A stretch of 64,000 nucleotides of DNA from Certhia americana (GCA_018697195.1 CM031879.1:33990228-34054227); one strand, 5' to 3'; shown: positions 11,986 to 23,291, counted from the first letter of the stretch. Numbers and translations are program-made. Notes: generated from the sequence alone by a model not told the origin.

Positions 11986-13399
11986 TTTAATTAAATCATA
12001 TTTAGAGAAAAATTCTAGTTGTCTGGTTGTTAATGTAAGAACATGAGGCAGAGGGGAGAGTTAGTGTTTAGTCCATGGATATGATGTATTTTGTGGGTAA
12101 TGAAGGGCTGTGGGAGTTTCTGCTTGTTACTACAGGGTGGAACATGCCTTTGCTCTCAAGGTAGTTGAAGTGTGGGATATGGCAGAGCTTTCTTTTCTTG
12201 TGGAGCAGTTTACTTTTACAAATGTTACTTGTGCCATCTTAAGCAAATACAAGTAATACAAAAGGCTTTATTAGATAAATCAAGTTGTTACAATAATTTG
12301 GGAGTTGATTCAACTTCTCTCACCAGTTGTGAGCAAACACTGGACAGCTGAATCAGTACAGATTTTGGTTTTAATATCGTCAATGTGCTATCTCTCATCA
12401 GTTAATAAGAACTTGAGTCCTGTGCTGTGAAAGTCAAGGATTCACAGCTCAGTGTTATCTGTAGCCTTTCATTTCCTGCCCAGGAAATTACTGTGAAGCA
12501 TCATGCCTTTGTTCCCTGGTGAGCATTGTACTTCTTGGCAGTTAATTTAATGTGACATAGAATACAGAAAGGCATTAGAACTTAGATATTCAACACTTTG
12601 GTTCAAAGATATTAAGCAAGTTAGTTTCAGTATTTTTTGGAACACCTAGTTCACTTTGAAGTGTACGTGCAAAATGTTTTTTGTCAAAAATTTTGTTCAA
12701 TGAAATTATGGAAGGAGGAAGGAAATGTGTACAACAGAAATACAGTGGGCAAGCTGTCAGTTAACTGTTCATGGTTCTTAGTTATTCAGGATGTGCAGCC
12801 ACAAAAAACTATTAGAGATACTGAGATCTCAAAGAACTTTATAACTGATGGAACATGAATATTCAAATGTTAGGGAAAGGCATATTTAGTGGAATTCTGT
12901 AATTTAGAATTACAGTTATGTCTGCTGAGAAAAGCTACCAGACCTTAAAGTAAAGTTTGCCTTTCCTTTTAGGGTGTAGTTGTTTATCTTTTCCATTTGT
13001 ATTCAGCACCTGGATGTCAAGGATGAGAAGGTTGCTTGTGAGCTGACGGTGAGCAGCTGCTGTGGAGGGCTTGGGGTGGGTAGGCTTGCTCAGCTTCCCA
13101 ACAATAAGATGACAGGCCCCTTGCAGCATTCATTTTCTGTAGTTTCCTTTCTGCTGATAGGCAGCCTTGCGAAGAGTTGCAGAAGGAACCTCATCCTACA
13201 CCAAACTATTCCTGATTGTTAGGGATGGATTTAGTCTCAGTGGAGACTACAAAAATACTGTGAGAAGACTTAGGGTTAAGGAGGTGAAATGATGCCTTAA
13301 GTTTTAGCTTTTATATTTTTCAGATTCTGTGCTGTTTTAGTTTGTGGTTCTGGGTTTCATATTAAGTGCTAGTGAGCTCTCTTAACAGCTCTCTACTAA
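11986..13399. other. Intergenic DNA after TBC1D15
   Basis: No exon-like, RNA-gene or clear repeat signal. The few frames of 65-80 codons lack any recognisable domain. It could include a longer form of the TBC1D15 3' UTR. Confidence 0.6.
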
Positions 13400-13753
13400 C
13401 CTGCATGTAGGTAGACAAAACAATTCCTTGTCTAGCTTGGGACCAAGGACTACCAATACAAATTTCAAGCCCAAGAACAAAAACAACAGTGACATGAAAA
13501 AACAAGGAGGATGGAGCTTCATACCTTGAAGTTATAATTGGACAATTAACTCCAATATGCTAATGGACCAAAACTTACGAAAGTGTGGGACCTTGTGCTC
13601 AGTCGTCCACTTTGTTACCATTTTGGGGTACATCTTGGGGGTAGTCCAACTGTACTCTTGTGCTGCCTAGGTGTACCCATTGAGGCTTTTTAGTAAATAC
13701 CTACTTTATCCTTTTGCTCTGTTCCAGGTCAGCCTCAGAAGGCATTGTCATGG
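13400..13753 (+). mobile_element. Probable solo LTR of an avian endogenous retrovirus
   Basis: From about 13530 the sequence reads like the U3-R-U5 of an avian ERV: GACAATTAACTCCAATATGC, then GTACCCATTGAGGC, an AGTAAATACCTACTTTATCC block in the place of a poly(A) signal, then CTCTGTTCCAGGTCAGCCTC and a CA end near 13753. The 5' boundary is uncertain; a TGTTAGGG at 13217 might be the true start. No coding sequence is attached. The family assignment is from memory of avian LTRs. Confidence 0.5.
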
Positions 13754-14140
13754 TGGCTAAAATGCCATGAAATGCTTAGGGTTGATGGTTCAGGATGTTT
13801 AAATTTCTTTTGTATTTGAATGACTTAGACTGCTTAGAATTAATAAATGTGAACTAAACCAGAACACAGTTTGGTCACAGTTGTCAGGCCATGAAAGAGG
13901 CAATAGTGGTTTAATTCCTGCAAACGTGTTTAGTTTTTTTAATGCTCGACACGTGAAGATAATTATCTTCTGTGGATGAGGTTTAAGACTTCGTATTTTT
14001 CAGTCACAGCAGTTTTCTAGTGTTACCTATTTCAAGGTAAAAATTATATTGACATAGTTCATTCAAAGACATTTTTTTCTCATTTTGCCCACTTGAATAA
14101 TTTTACTTGTTTTGAAATTACATTCTTGGAGTAATTTTCT

Positions 14141-14176
14141 TCTGTTTGTGAGCAAGACGATAGCTCACAAAACAGA
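14141..14176. repeat. Short imperfect hairpin
   Basis: The arms are TCTGTTTGTGAGC and GCTCACAAAACAGA around a 9-base loop, with one extra A in the second arm. It lies 350 bases before the larger hairpin at 14526. May be chance. Confidence 0.55.
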
Positions 14177-14525
14177 AATGGAAATAGCTTACAAAATGGA
14201 GGTGGAAGTTTCTTGGAAATTTGGACTAATGCAAATGTGAAATGGTTTTGATACTGGGAAGTTAAAAACTATAAAAAGATGGTTCTAAATTACCCACAGT
14301 CATCACTTAAAGCTTCAGTCACATTGAGTAGTGCCTGTCCTGTTCAGCTACAGTGACTGTGTTTGCACCCAGTGAATGTTGCAGCCAGTGGCCTTCAAAC
14401 CTGTGTTGGGCTTGGAGGTTTTGTTTTGGTTGTTGCAGGTATAATCTTCGTAAGGAATTTAAGGCTATATATATGTTACAGCAGATCCTGATTGCTTTGA
14501 GAATCAGATGTAGAAATAGTGTGAT

Positions 14526-14609
14526 AATTGAATTACAGATCAAAACAAAAGCATTGCTAATACGAAGCCTTGTATTAGCAATGTTTTTGTTTTGATCGTT
14601 AGTTTAATT
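14526..14609. repeat. Long near-perfect inverted repeat (hairpin)
   Basis: The inner arms are 14538-14563 and 14572-14597, 26 bases each, with a single difference at 14551 (G opposite T, a wobble in RNA). The loop is the 8 bases GAAGCCTT. The flanks 14526-14537 and 14598-14609 also pair with 8 of 12 Watson-Crick matches plus 2 wobbles, giving a stem of nearly 40 bp in an 84-base unit. That size fits a microRNA precursor or a palindromic MITE of the Made1 type. It is in intergenic DNA between TBC1D15 and TPH2. I do not recognise the sequence. Confidence 0.85.
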
Positions 14610-15844
14610 CTAATTAAGATGTTTATGTTCAACAGAGCCCAGTTTTGTTGCTAACAAGATTTTTCTTAAAACCTTTTAATTTTTCTAGTGGACAGTTTTA
14701 AAATGCTGATGGTGCCTCATTAATTATTCTCTTTAGTTTTTCCTCACATATTACTTGACAAAATTCCTTAGCCCCAGTTAGCCAAACAGCAAGGAACTGG
14801 TTTCCTCATTACTTTCAAACATATTTTTGAGTACCAAATTAAAGCTCCATTGATGAAACTTTTCAGAAAACTGTAAGAAGTGTCCTTCTAGCTTCAACTT
14901 TTTCAGATACTATTTTAGTTCAAAATATGGGAGGCGCTTGCTCCTCACTTGTCTAAATAATTTTCTGTTACAGGGCAGTTGCCTAACTTGACAAAAGGTT
15001 TTATTTAAAATAGTCTAGCATTCAGAATTTGGTTTATGAACTAGTTTTGGTCTCACTAGTGTGATTTGTGCATACTACTGTAATGCAAATGAAGCCTTAC
15101 CAGGTATGGGGTTGAATTGCTGTGGGTGGAAGCTATGTTTTCCTCAAATTATTCCTTGTTGGACAACAGATATGACAAAGCTGAAGAGATTATTGACATT
15201 GTAAAAGTGCATCTGTGAATTGATTCATGTTGCAAATAGGATTGGAAGAAACCAATTATGTGGGCTGAGTACAGGATTAATAATTTGCCCATGTGTTAAC
15301 TGTTCTTCAGACTTGATTTTAGTAATTGCATTGATGCAACTTAAAACTGAAGTTTGGTCTGTGGGCTGCAGAAGAGTGACTGGTAAAAGTTTTACCTGTG
15401 GTAGGCTAAATATCTTAAAATATATTTTTCAAATCTGTTGCATGTTTTTTCTGAGTATTTGGTCAGTGGCTGGTGCCATCTCTGTGTGAAAGAACCATGG
15501 TGAGAGAAGTCAGTGCTTGCTCTTACAAGAAAAAATTCATGAGCTGCTCTATGGCGGCTGAGTTTAAAGCCAGCAATCCTAACCCTTGGTTCTGTCTGTG
15601 CAATTATGTCTGGCTGGGTAGTTGGTAACTTTGTATATGAGCATTGATAAGGTGATGAGACACAGATACATAACTGAGCACTTAACAGACAGATTTCATA
15701 TATGTGTGATACTATATTTCTATCCATTCCATTCTTCTAGATGGGTTTTGTTTTGAAAGAATTCAATTATAGTATATATTTTGATTATACAGGCTCATGT
15801 CTCATACCCTACCTTAACATTAGTTCTTAGACTGTTTCTACAGG
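14610..15844. other. Intergenic DNA
   Basis: No exon, RNA gene or recognisable repeat. A 111-codon frame at 15392-15727 (-) has no family resemblance. Confidence 0.6.
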
Positions 15845-16522
15845 TGTATCTTGTTATTAACCAACTACTGCAGAGCCCCGGTGTGTAGAGCTGAAACTGC
15901 TGCCCAGGCTGCAGCAGTTCAGCAAAAGGTGGTCACTTGTGTCCTCTTGGAGTGTTGTAGTTGACCTTGACCAGCAGCCACACACCCATCCAGCCCTTTG
16001 CCTATTCCCCTCTTCCATGGGATGGGGAGAAAACAGAAGGAAGGCAGGAAGGCTCATGCACTGAGGCTATGACAGTTTAACAGGAAAAGCAAATACACCT
16101 CTCACAAGGAAAGGATAGATTCCAAAGAGGATTTTGTGCACTACTGCCCATAAGCAGGCAGTAGGTGTCCATGCACCTCCTAGAAAGCAAGACCTTGCCA
16201 CAGGTTCCTTTGAAAGATAAATGCCATGATAATGAATGAAATGCCATGACCTGTTTCCTCCTTCTTTCCCTGATCTTTTACTACAGAGTACAATGGCATG
16301 TGGTGTGGTAGGTGCCTTTGGTCAGTTTGGGTCAGCTGTCCTGGCTGTGACTGCTCTCAGGCTCGTGCCCACCCCTGGGAAGCAGCCGGAGAACCTCAGT
16401 GCTGTGCAGTGTTCAGGAGCAGCTGAAACCCTGCTGTGTTACACTGACCCAAGCACAAACCCAAACACATCACCATACAGGATTCTGTGAGGAAAGTGAA
16501 CTCCATCCTAGCCTGACCCCTT
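15845..16522 (-). mobile_element. Decayed ERVL-type solo LTR
   Basis: Read on the + strand, the blocks appear in the expected order for the reverse complement of a common avian ERVL LTR: a TTAACC end, CCATGGGATGGGGAGAAAAC, GACAGTTTAACAGGAAAAGC, AGGCAGTAGGTGTCC, then CCTTTGGTCAGTTTGGGTCA and GCTGTCCTGGCTGTG, CACAAACCCAAACACATCAC, and AACTCCATCCTAGCC at the end. The TATA region is eroded. Recognition is from memory of this abundant avian family. No internal retroviral genes flank it. A 5' fragment of the same family lies in sense orientation at 9231. Confidence 0.7.
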
Positions 16523-17520
16523 TGGTGTGATGCTTCTTGATGATGTCTGAAACTGGTAGGAAAAAAATCCTTGCTGTACTGAAGATGACACTTTTTAAGC
16601 TCCCTCCTAGATCTGGTGCAAAATTAGTTGTATTACATGCAACTGGTGTGCAGATGTTCTGTTTTGCTTGCCAAAACTCAATGACATGCAACACCAGATT
16701 TTTTCCAGTGCAGTTTTGGTGTATGAATTGGCCCAGATAAACTTTAGGTTCCATCAGTACATGCCATCTTTGGGCATTGGTCTTGGAGAGCTTCCACACA
16801 CTCCTCTGGTTTTATTTCTCCAGTAAGTGATGCAGGAAAACAAGGAAGTCTGTACAAAATTTTGGGTTCAGGGGCTTGGTAATTCCTCAAGCAGCAAAGA
16901 ATACAACTACTGTGACCAAAAGTGGCAATCCCAGTTCTTTGTACTGTGCCCTGGGCTGCTGCACCTTTTACGCCGTTATGATTAACTTGTGCAGTATAAG
17001 GTGAGCAACATAAAGGAGCTGATAAATTTCAGACCTAAATTATCTTAGCCAGATCAAGCATACCACATGTTGTTTTCATCATATGGTGAATACCTGTATT
17101 ATACATAACAGGTTTGTTAAAATTCCAGATTTGCAGTATTGGAAGGCACTTTTAAAAACTTGTCAATAATTGATTAGCTACATTATCTCCTGTTGGAAGG
17201 CATGTCTTGTGGTAGATGCCTGTCTAATCCTTTGTGGATACCTTTGGAGATCCTGCACTGTATTATGCAAGAAAGTTACAGGTGTTTGTGGATTTCCAGG
17301 GCAGATATAGTGATTGCTTGCAGCTGGAGATATTCTGTAACTTCTGACTCCCCTCACATGAGGTCTGCCTCCCCTGGTGATAGTGTGGGTGGTTATCTGT
17401 AAGCAGCCCTCTCTGCCCAGCATCTGTTTAAATTTTATAACCATTACAGCATTTCTGCTGTAGGTACAGTCTGGGAATTTACAGCTGGGGTCTAGGGGCT
17501 CATGTAAGGCTTCTGCTAGG
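16523..17520. other. Intergenic DNA
   Basis: No gene, RNA or clear repeat found. The frames at 16470-16799 (-) and 17178-17444 (-) are unconvincing. Confidence 0.55.
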
Positions 17521-19330
17521 TAGTATAGGCGTGAGGGTGAGGCACTTGAGGCTCTCCTGCTCTCTGCATCCTTCCATTGACTGAAGCCACCCCTTTGTGT
17601 GATCTGTTACTTTCATCTGTGCCTGTTTTCCTTATCTCTCTTGTGAGAATGTTATGAGAGACTATGCCAAATGCTACACTGCCATCAAGATGAATGACGT
17701 GCGTTGTTTTGCCTTGGTCCACAGGACTGTCATAAGAGGAAATGAAATTTGCTTGACTCAATCTGTTCTCTGCAAATCTGTCTTGATGGTTTAATCATTT
17801 GTTATCTTCTGGATCTTTACAAATAATTTTGGTGCTTCTGTTTTCTCAAACAAATGAAATTAGACTGGTCTGTAATTCTTCAGCCTGTCTTCCTCCCCAT
17901 TATCTTCTTGGAGACTGACATAATTTTGGCCTTTTCCCAGTCTTTTGTCACTTGTCCTTCCCCATAGTTCTTAAAACAGTTATTGATAGCACAGGTTTAA
18001 TAAGCCTCCTCTGTAAGTGGTTTCTGTGCTCTCATTTGCTATTATCAGACTCGTCATGAGTATTCACCAACATTGTTTCATCTTGTTGAAAGCAAAGAGC
18101 TTATCTCTCTGCCCTTGCTATTAGCTATGATAGACATCTGGTCACAGTTGATTCTTTAACGAAGACTGATGTAAAAAAGTGCATTAAATACCTAGCTAAT
18201 TTGAAGGGGTTTTCTTGTTTTGTCTTTTCCTTGTTTTCAGTGGTCTGATAGTTCACTTCTTCTTGCTACTGCTGTAGTAATTTTTTTTAAAAGTTGCTTT
18301 TGATATCCTAAATTAATGACTTTGAATTTTGTACCCCTGCCTTCATCTGTGTGTTATTCTGCTCATATTTGGTAGCTTGGTCTTAGTTTGCATCTCCTAT
18401 AAGCTCCTCTTTTGAATTGAAGGTAATGATGAACTAATGACTTATGCTACTACTAGCAAAAGTGTGGTGGAAGACTGCATTTCCTCTGTAATGAAATAGT
18501 TTCCTGATTAAACTATATTTTCCCTGGAGTAGAGAAAGAACTGTCTTTCTGCACAAGGTTTCCTCTTCTTGGCTCTTGTTTTTAATTTATTGATTTTTTT
18601 TTCTGAAATTGTCACTTTCTGCTTTTTTCTCAGAACCTTTCTTTTGCTGAAGATAGTGATTTCACTCTATTCTCAAGATATCATTTGTGTTCCCAGACCT
18701 TCCTAGTCAGTCTATCTTTTGATAGATATCCTTGCCCAATGGTTGTTAGTTGCTTAAAATCCCCTTAGTGTTACAAGAGCTTGGGAAGGTTTTGCTGGTT
18801 GGTTGGAAACCCATGCTTGCCATATCTTCATGACTTAAAAAATCAAGTGTAAATTGTCATCATAGATTTTTCAGCAGACCTACATTGCTCAGAGAATTGG
18901 ACTTAGGTGTTTGTGTGTGTATATCTCTGTAAACAGGAAAAAATGGTACATCTTTCTTTCCTTGTTGAAAAAGCTCCTTTGGTTAGTCCACTTGTCAATT
19001 GTTTCACAGTCATTGTTTTGCCAACAAAATTGTGATTTGAAAAGGTATTGGGACATCTATTTTCTGCTCCTATCAACATCTCTTACATGAGTAATTAACA
19101 CATCTGTTCTCTGCCCTGCCTTTTTGTCCTGACATTGAATAAGGTGGTGTTTACATTTTACATCCTTGTGGAGGCCATCTTTCTTTATGCTTTTTTGTTA
19201 CCTTTTCATAGCTTCATTTCTTTCTCTGTTCTGTCACATGATGACTCAAAAGTTCTCCTTACTGCTGTAGCGTGCCTGGAGACAAAGACTTGGTGATCTG
19301 GGAGAGCCAGGGGTAAATTCAGATAGTTTC
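17521..19330. repeat. Possible ancient degenerate interspersed repeat
   Basis: About 1.8 kb with a marked pyrimidine bias on the + strand. Phrases such as GACTGGTCTGTAATTC, GGCCTTTTCCCAGTC, GACTGATGTAAAAAAGTGC and TTTTGATATCCTAAATTAATG resemble, by memory, the antisense strand of a very old amniote repeat. There is no open reading frame. The boundaries and the family name are uncertain. Confidence 0.3.
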
Positions 19331-21690
19331 TTAGTCAATACTAGCTGCTCTGCCCTGTGAATTTCATCCTCCAGTTAAATCAAGCTACAGTAAATCTTAC
19401 AAATTTTTTTAAGGAAAATATGCTGGAACTGGCTGTTGATATCTCTAGTGGGGGTAAAATGACTCAAACATTGAAAACATCTCACATATTTGCTCTAGAT
19501 TTCAATTTTAACTTGAGAATTCTGCAAATTTTTAAGCTGAAAAAGTGCATAGCTGAAGATTTCAGGCAACAGTGATTCTGCTGTTTCATGAGAGAAAAAA
19601 AAGTGTGTTTAAAGTGAAGAGGACCTTGCAGTTTCTGAATTCCGATTATAGGCAATGAGGTACCTTTCAGTACCAAGAGTAAGCTTGTCCATTTCTTACT
19701 GTCAGCATTATTTCCCAAGATGAAATAGCATTGTTGAGTGACACCCTGACATACTCTAGATCAGGTACTTTGAATAGTTGCTTTGATGAACTTCAAATTT
19801 TTTTTGTCAATGTTTTTAAGAATTTAAAATCTTGGTCTAAATATGCAGTACTGTTAACTACAGAAAAATAGGTTGAGCTCTCAAAAAAATTTGCAGTTTA
19901 GCAATATTCCCCAGAGCCATATACCAGATCTGTTGTATAGCAGCTAGAACAAAGAAGAAATAAACATTTTCAGTCCATAAATGTCTTTTGATCTGGTGCT
20001 GATATGGCAAAGCCTACCTATAAAATGCGAGTTGCAAAGAAGACTTCCTTTCTAGGGATTAGCAAGCTCTCTGTGGGACACACGGGCAGACAGCATGGTT
20101 AAAACAGTTGAAGCACCTGAGTCCCCTCCTACCTGTTAACACCTGCTGACACAACGCACCTTCGTTGGTTTTGTATTCAGGAGTCATCCTGAAGAGATAA
20201 TGAGAGGGAAAACCTTTGCTGTACTCTGGTTACTGCACAGAGGTGCAACAGTAACAAGGTTCAGGAGCAGTAGGGTCATTGATTTGTGTGACGTCCCAGC
20301 TGCAGAGCCAGCATCTAACAGTAGATAAAATCATGCTCTGTCACGCCTGCAGGTGGAAAGGCAGCTCAGTTGTGCTCGGTTTTGTCACTGGAGCATTCAG
20401 AAAGTGCTAAGCAACCTCACTCATAAATTGTTCAACTGCAGGAACTGTGTCTGTGTATCTCATGCACAGCAGATAGGAGTATTGAAGTCCAAAGATGCTA
20501 ACTTGCTTTCCTATCATCAAAAGTAATGAGAAAACAGGACAGGGAACATCTCTTAATAACTTAGAATGTGAGACTGAGCTAATAATATGTGTAGACATGT
20601 TTTTCTCTGCCTGGGAAAATGAAGCAAAACTTTGTGAGCCAGCATAACAAAAATAATTGATTTGCATTAAAGGAGCAGGTAGAGGAACCAAATATTACCA
20701 ACTTCTTGCCAACAAGAAGAAAGAATCTTTATTACATGTTACTCCTGGGAAACTCTGGACAAGCGAGTCTAAAAGAGTTTACTTCTGGCCTCTCATGATT
20801 CTGAGGCAGCTGTGAACATGTCCCGGTCCTGAACATTGAGCATGACCATTTTAAGAAGTAATCTTTAAGAGTATCTGGCCGACAGCAGCCAGTTTAGACT
20901 GGAAGTTTTTGCTGGTTTTTCTTCAATGTGACAAAATATAATTCCACGATATTCCGTGTGAGAAAAAGCTTCAAATCTTCTGTTGTACTTCTGTGTTGCT
21001 CTTGTAGAAGAGCAAAATGATTTCCCTGGTGATGCTGATATGTACTTATAAGGTGTGGAGTCTTTCAGGGGTGAAGGCTTGGAGGCTGCGAAGGGGGGCA
21101 GTCTGCAGCTGTTAGATGTGACATGAGCTTAGTACTGTCAGATATACCTTCTGCTACTTGCCTTGTGCAGCTCCTTGCTCAATGTCCCACCTTCAGTTGG
21201 TCTGATTTCAACTTTCTTTCCCAATCCGTGTGATCTGTGTGTATACCAAGCTAAGGCCATGTGCAGCCAGCTGTTGTGTCCAGCTAATTTGCCTCTTTTC
21301 GAGGCTCACGGCAAGTCACCGATGGTGCTTTTCAAGGGGAAGTAGTAAGTTTCCCCTGCCTGGTGTGTTGGAACAGAGAAAACTGAGTAAATATTTGAAG
21401 GAAACGGACATAGTGCTCCCAATTCCGATGTGCTGTTCAGTGCTTCATGCTGTAAGGTAACCTAAATATTCAAAGGATGTCGTGGAGAAGTTTTGGAAGA
21501 TGAAAGAACTGAGGAGGAGGCGGGATGGCAAGTGTCGGTGGCAGGTCACAAAATGAATGTTACAATGAAAGAGAAATTAGAAATCCTAAATTTCGCGAGT
21601 AAACTTGGGAGACGGAGTTCCTTTAACCCTGCAGTCAAGTTATTCTTTCAGCAGCTACCTTCTGCTGGCTTAAACGGAGAGAGATGAATT
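19331..21690. other. Intergenic DNA upstream of TPH2
   Basis: Ordinary AT-rich sequence that becomes GC-rich near 21,500. No coding exon or repeat is recognisable. It probably contains distal TPH2 promoter elements, but I cannot single out a reliable one. Confidence 0.55.
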
Positions 21691-22099
21691 TCTACACCAA
21701 ATCATTTCTCGCTCTCTCCGCAGCACTCGCCTGTGCTGAAGCTCAGCTCCTGCCGCTCGCTGCCGCGCTGTCCCACACTCCGGAGCCTGTTGCTCCGTTC
21801 GGCCGTGCCGTGGAGGCAGAGGCCGGGCCGGCCGGGCAGCCTCCGGCTCGGAGCGGCGGCGGCAGGCGCAGATGTGAGGGGAGGGCGAAGGAGCAGCCCC
21901 AGGGCGGGTTGGGGACAGCCGCTCCGCAGAGGGACCTGCGCGGCTGCTGCCGGCGGCATCGCTCCCCGGGATGCTGCGCTGGCCCGTCCCGCCCCGGCTG
22001 CTGAGGTGAGCGGGGACCGAGAGCGCCCGCCTGCCGGCGGCTCTCGTCACCCGTCTCCGGGTGTCCCTAATCGTGTTTCCATCAGCCCCGGCGGGGGCG

Positions 22100-22106
22100 T
22101 ATAAAG
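22100..22106 (+). promoter_or_regulatory. TPH2: TATA box of TPH2
   Basis: TATAAAG in the context GGGGCGTATAAAGGGAGC. It lies 60 bases before the start codon, so transcription probably starts near 22130 with a 5' UTR of about 30 bases. A single well-placed TATA box inside a CpG island suits a tightly regulated neuronal gene. Confidence 0.75.
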
Positions 22107-22159
22107 GGAGCGGTGGCGGGCGAGGCGGGCAGAGAGCGGCGCTGCCCCTCGCCGGCCCC

Positions 22160-22264
22160 ATGCAGCCGGCCATGATGATGTTCTCCAGCAAGTACTGGGC
22201 TCGACGCGGCTTCTCGCTGGACTCGGCCCTGCCGGAGGAGCGCCCCGCTGCCGGCAGCCTCACC
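22160..22264 (+). CDS. TPH2: TPH2 exon 1: start codon and N-terminal regulatory tail
   Basis: TPH2 (tryptophan 5-monooxygenase 2, EC 1.14.16.4) converts L-tryptophan to 5-hydroxytryptophan using O2, Fe(II) and tetrahydrobiopterin in the cytoplasm of raphe serotonin neurons; it is the rate-limiting step of brain serotonin synthesis. The 35 codons start [20 protein letters not shown], nearly identical to the mammalian N-terminus as I recall it, and end AAGSLT before the donor GTAAGT. RRGFS places Ser19 in a basic-residue kinase site, known in mammals as a PKA/CaMKII target that promotes 14-3-3 binding. ATG at 22160 is chosen because this tail is TPH2-specific and TPH1 lacks it. Internal methionines at residues 5-7 could allow leaky initiation. 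Confidence 0.96.
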
Positions 22265-23100
22265 GTAAGTGCCGGGGCCTGGGCGGGCAGGGCGAGCCGC
22301 CGGGGGGTCGGGTTCCGCCGGGGCCAGGCAGCCGTGCGTCCCCTTTGCTCCCCGCTTCGCGGTCAAGTCAGCAGCTACAGGGGCCGGTGAAACTAACTTT
22401 GCTGTCGCATCCGTCCCCGTTCAAAACGCTGCCTACAAAGTGTCATAAATAACAGAAAAAGTTTCATTAGCAATACAAGTCTTACTGCAGAAATGAACCC
22501 TATTGCTGCTGGAATAACGGAAAAGCATCGGGTCCAGCTCAGATGTTTTTAAACGCTTGGATTTTGGATGTCCTCGGTAGTCCAGCGGGTTTGATACATC
22601 AGCAGAGACCTTTTCAGGGCACTCGTGAGCCTCTCAGCACGATCTATAAAGCATTTTCGGCAAGATGCGAACGCCGCGCCCCCCGCTCTGCGCTGTGCCG
22701 GTGGGTTTGCTGCTGTGCTCCGGCTTCTGCCGGCGGGCAGGGGTGCAGGACACGTGGGAACCTGAAAAACACTGCCAGGAGACGGGAATGGCTCTCTGCA
22801 AGGCGATGACACGGGTGCAACAGGTGCTTGGGTGGTTTCAAACATGGGATAAACTTCTGTACGCTAACAGGTAAATGTATGTGGGACTGAATAAGGCAAC
22901 CTGCTCTGAATAGATGAAATATTTAGGATTATAAAGACTGTGATTACTATAAAATTTTGCATCAGATGAGGATTTTTATGAGTTGGGTAAAACCAGCAGA
23001 ATATATGGGCTTTTACCTGTTTTGAACCGGCTTACTGTCTTCATAGTAAAATGTGGAATATCCCTGTTTTCTACATGCTCAGCTTCTATTGAAAGCATTG

Positions 23101-23291
23101 AATTAATTTGTTTTACTTTAATTAATTGAATGAATTGGTTTTACTGTCTTTATATTTGAATTACTTTCTTCACTGGGTTCTGCTGTAAACGACTTCTTTT
23201 CCTGAGGATTTGCACTTGCTCCAGATAATTAATTTTCATGCGGAAAGTTGGTCTGTTAGTCGTTGTTTAACTATGAAGTGTACTAATTAAT
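23101..23291. promoter_or_regulatory. Cluster of TAATTA homeodomain-type cores
   Basis: Four AATTAATT or TAATTAAT palindromes occur at 23101-23108, 23118-23127, 23227-23234 and 23284-23291, within 191 bases and about 1 kb after exon 1. TAATTA is the core for LIM and paired homeodomains; LMX1B is a known regulator of serotonergic genes. This is motif matching in AT-rich DNA, so it is suggestive only. Confidence 0.3.

Larger units (their letters stand above)
21700..22400 (+). promoter_or_regulatory. TPH2: CpG island and TPH2 promoter region
   Basis: The sequence turns abruptly GC- and CpG-rich here, against an AT-rich background. It contains GGGCGG-type boxes (for example AGGGCGGGTT at 21901-21910), and ends in the TATA box and exon 1. 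Several open frames on both strands across the island, including a 197-codon one on the - strand (21670-22263), are effects of high GC with few stop codons; they overlap TPH2 exon 1 in antisense. Confidence 0.8.

Noticed and set aside
21670..22263. 197-codon frame on the - strand, rich in Arg, Pro and Ala
   Set aside because: It is antisense to TPH2 exon 1 and the CpG island. High GC lowers stop-codon frequency and explains its length.
21684..22390. Several + strand frames in the CpG island
   Set aside because: Composition-driven frames; only the frame of the ATG at 22160 matches a known protein.
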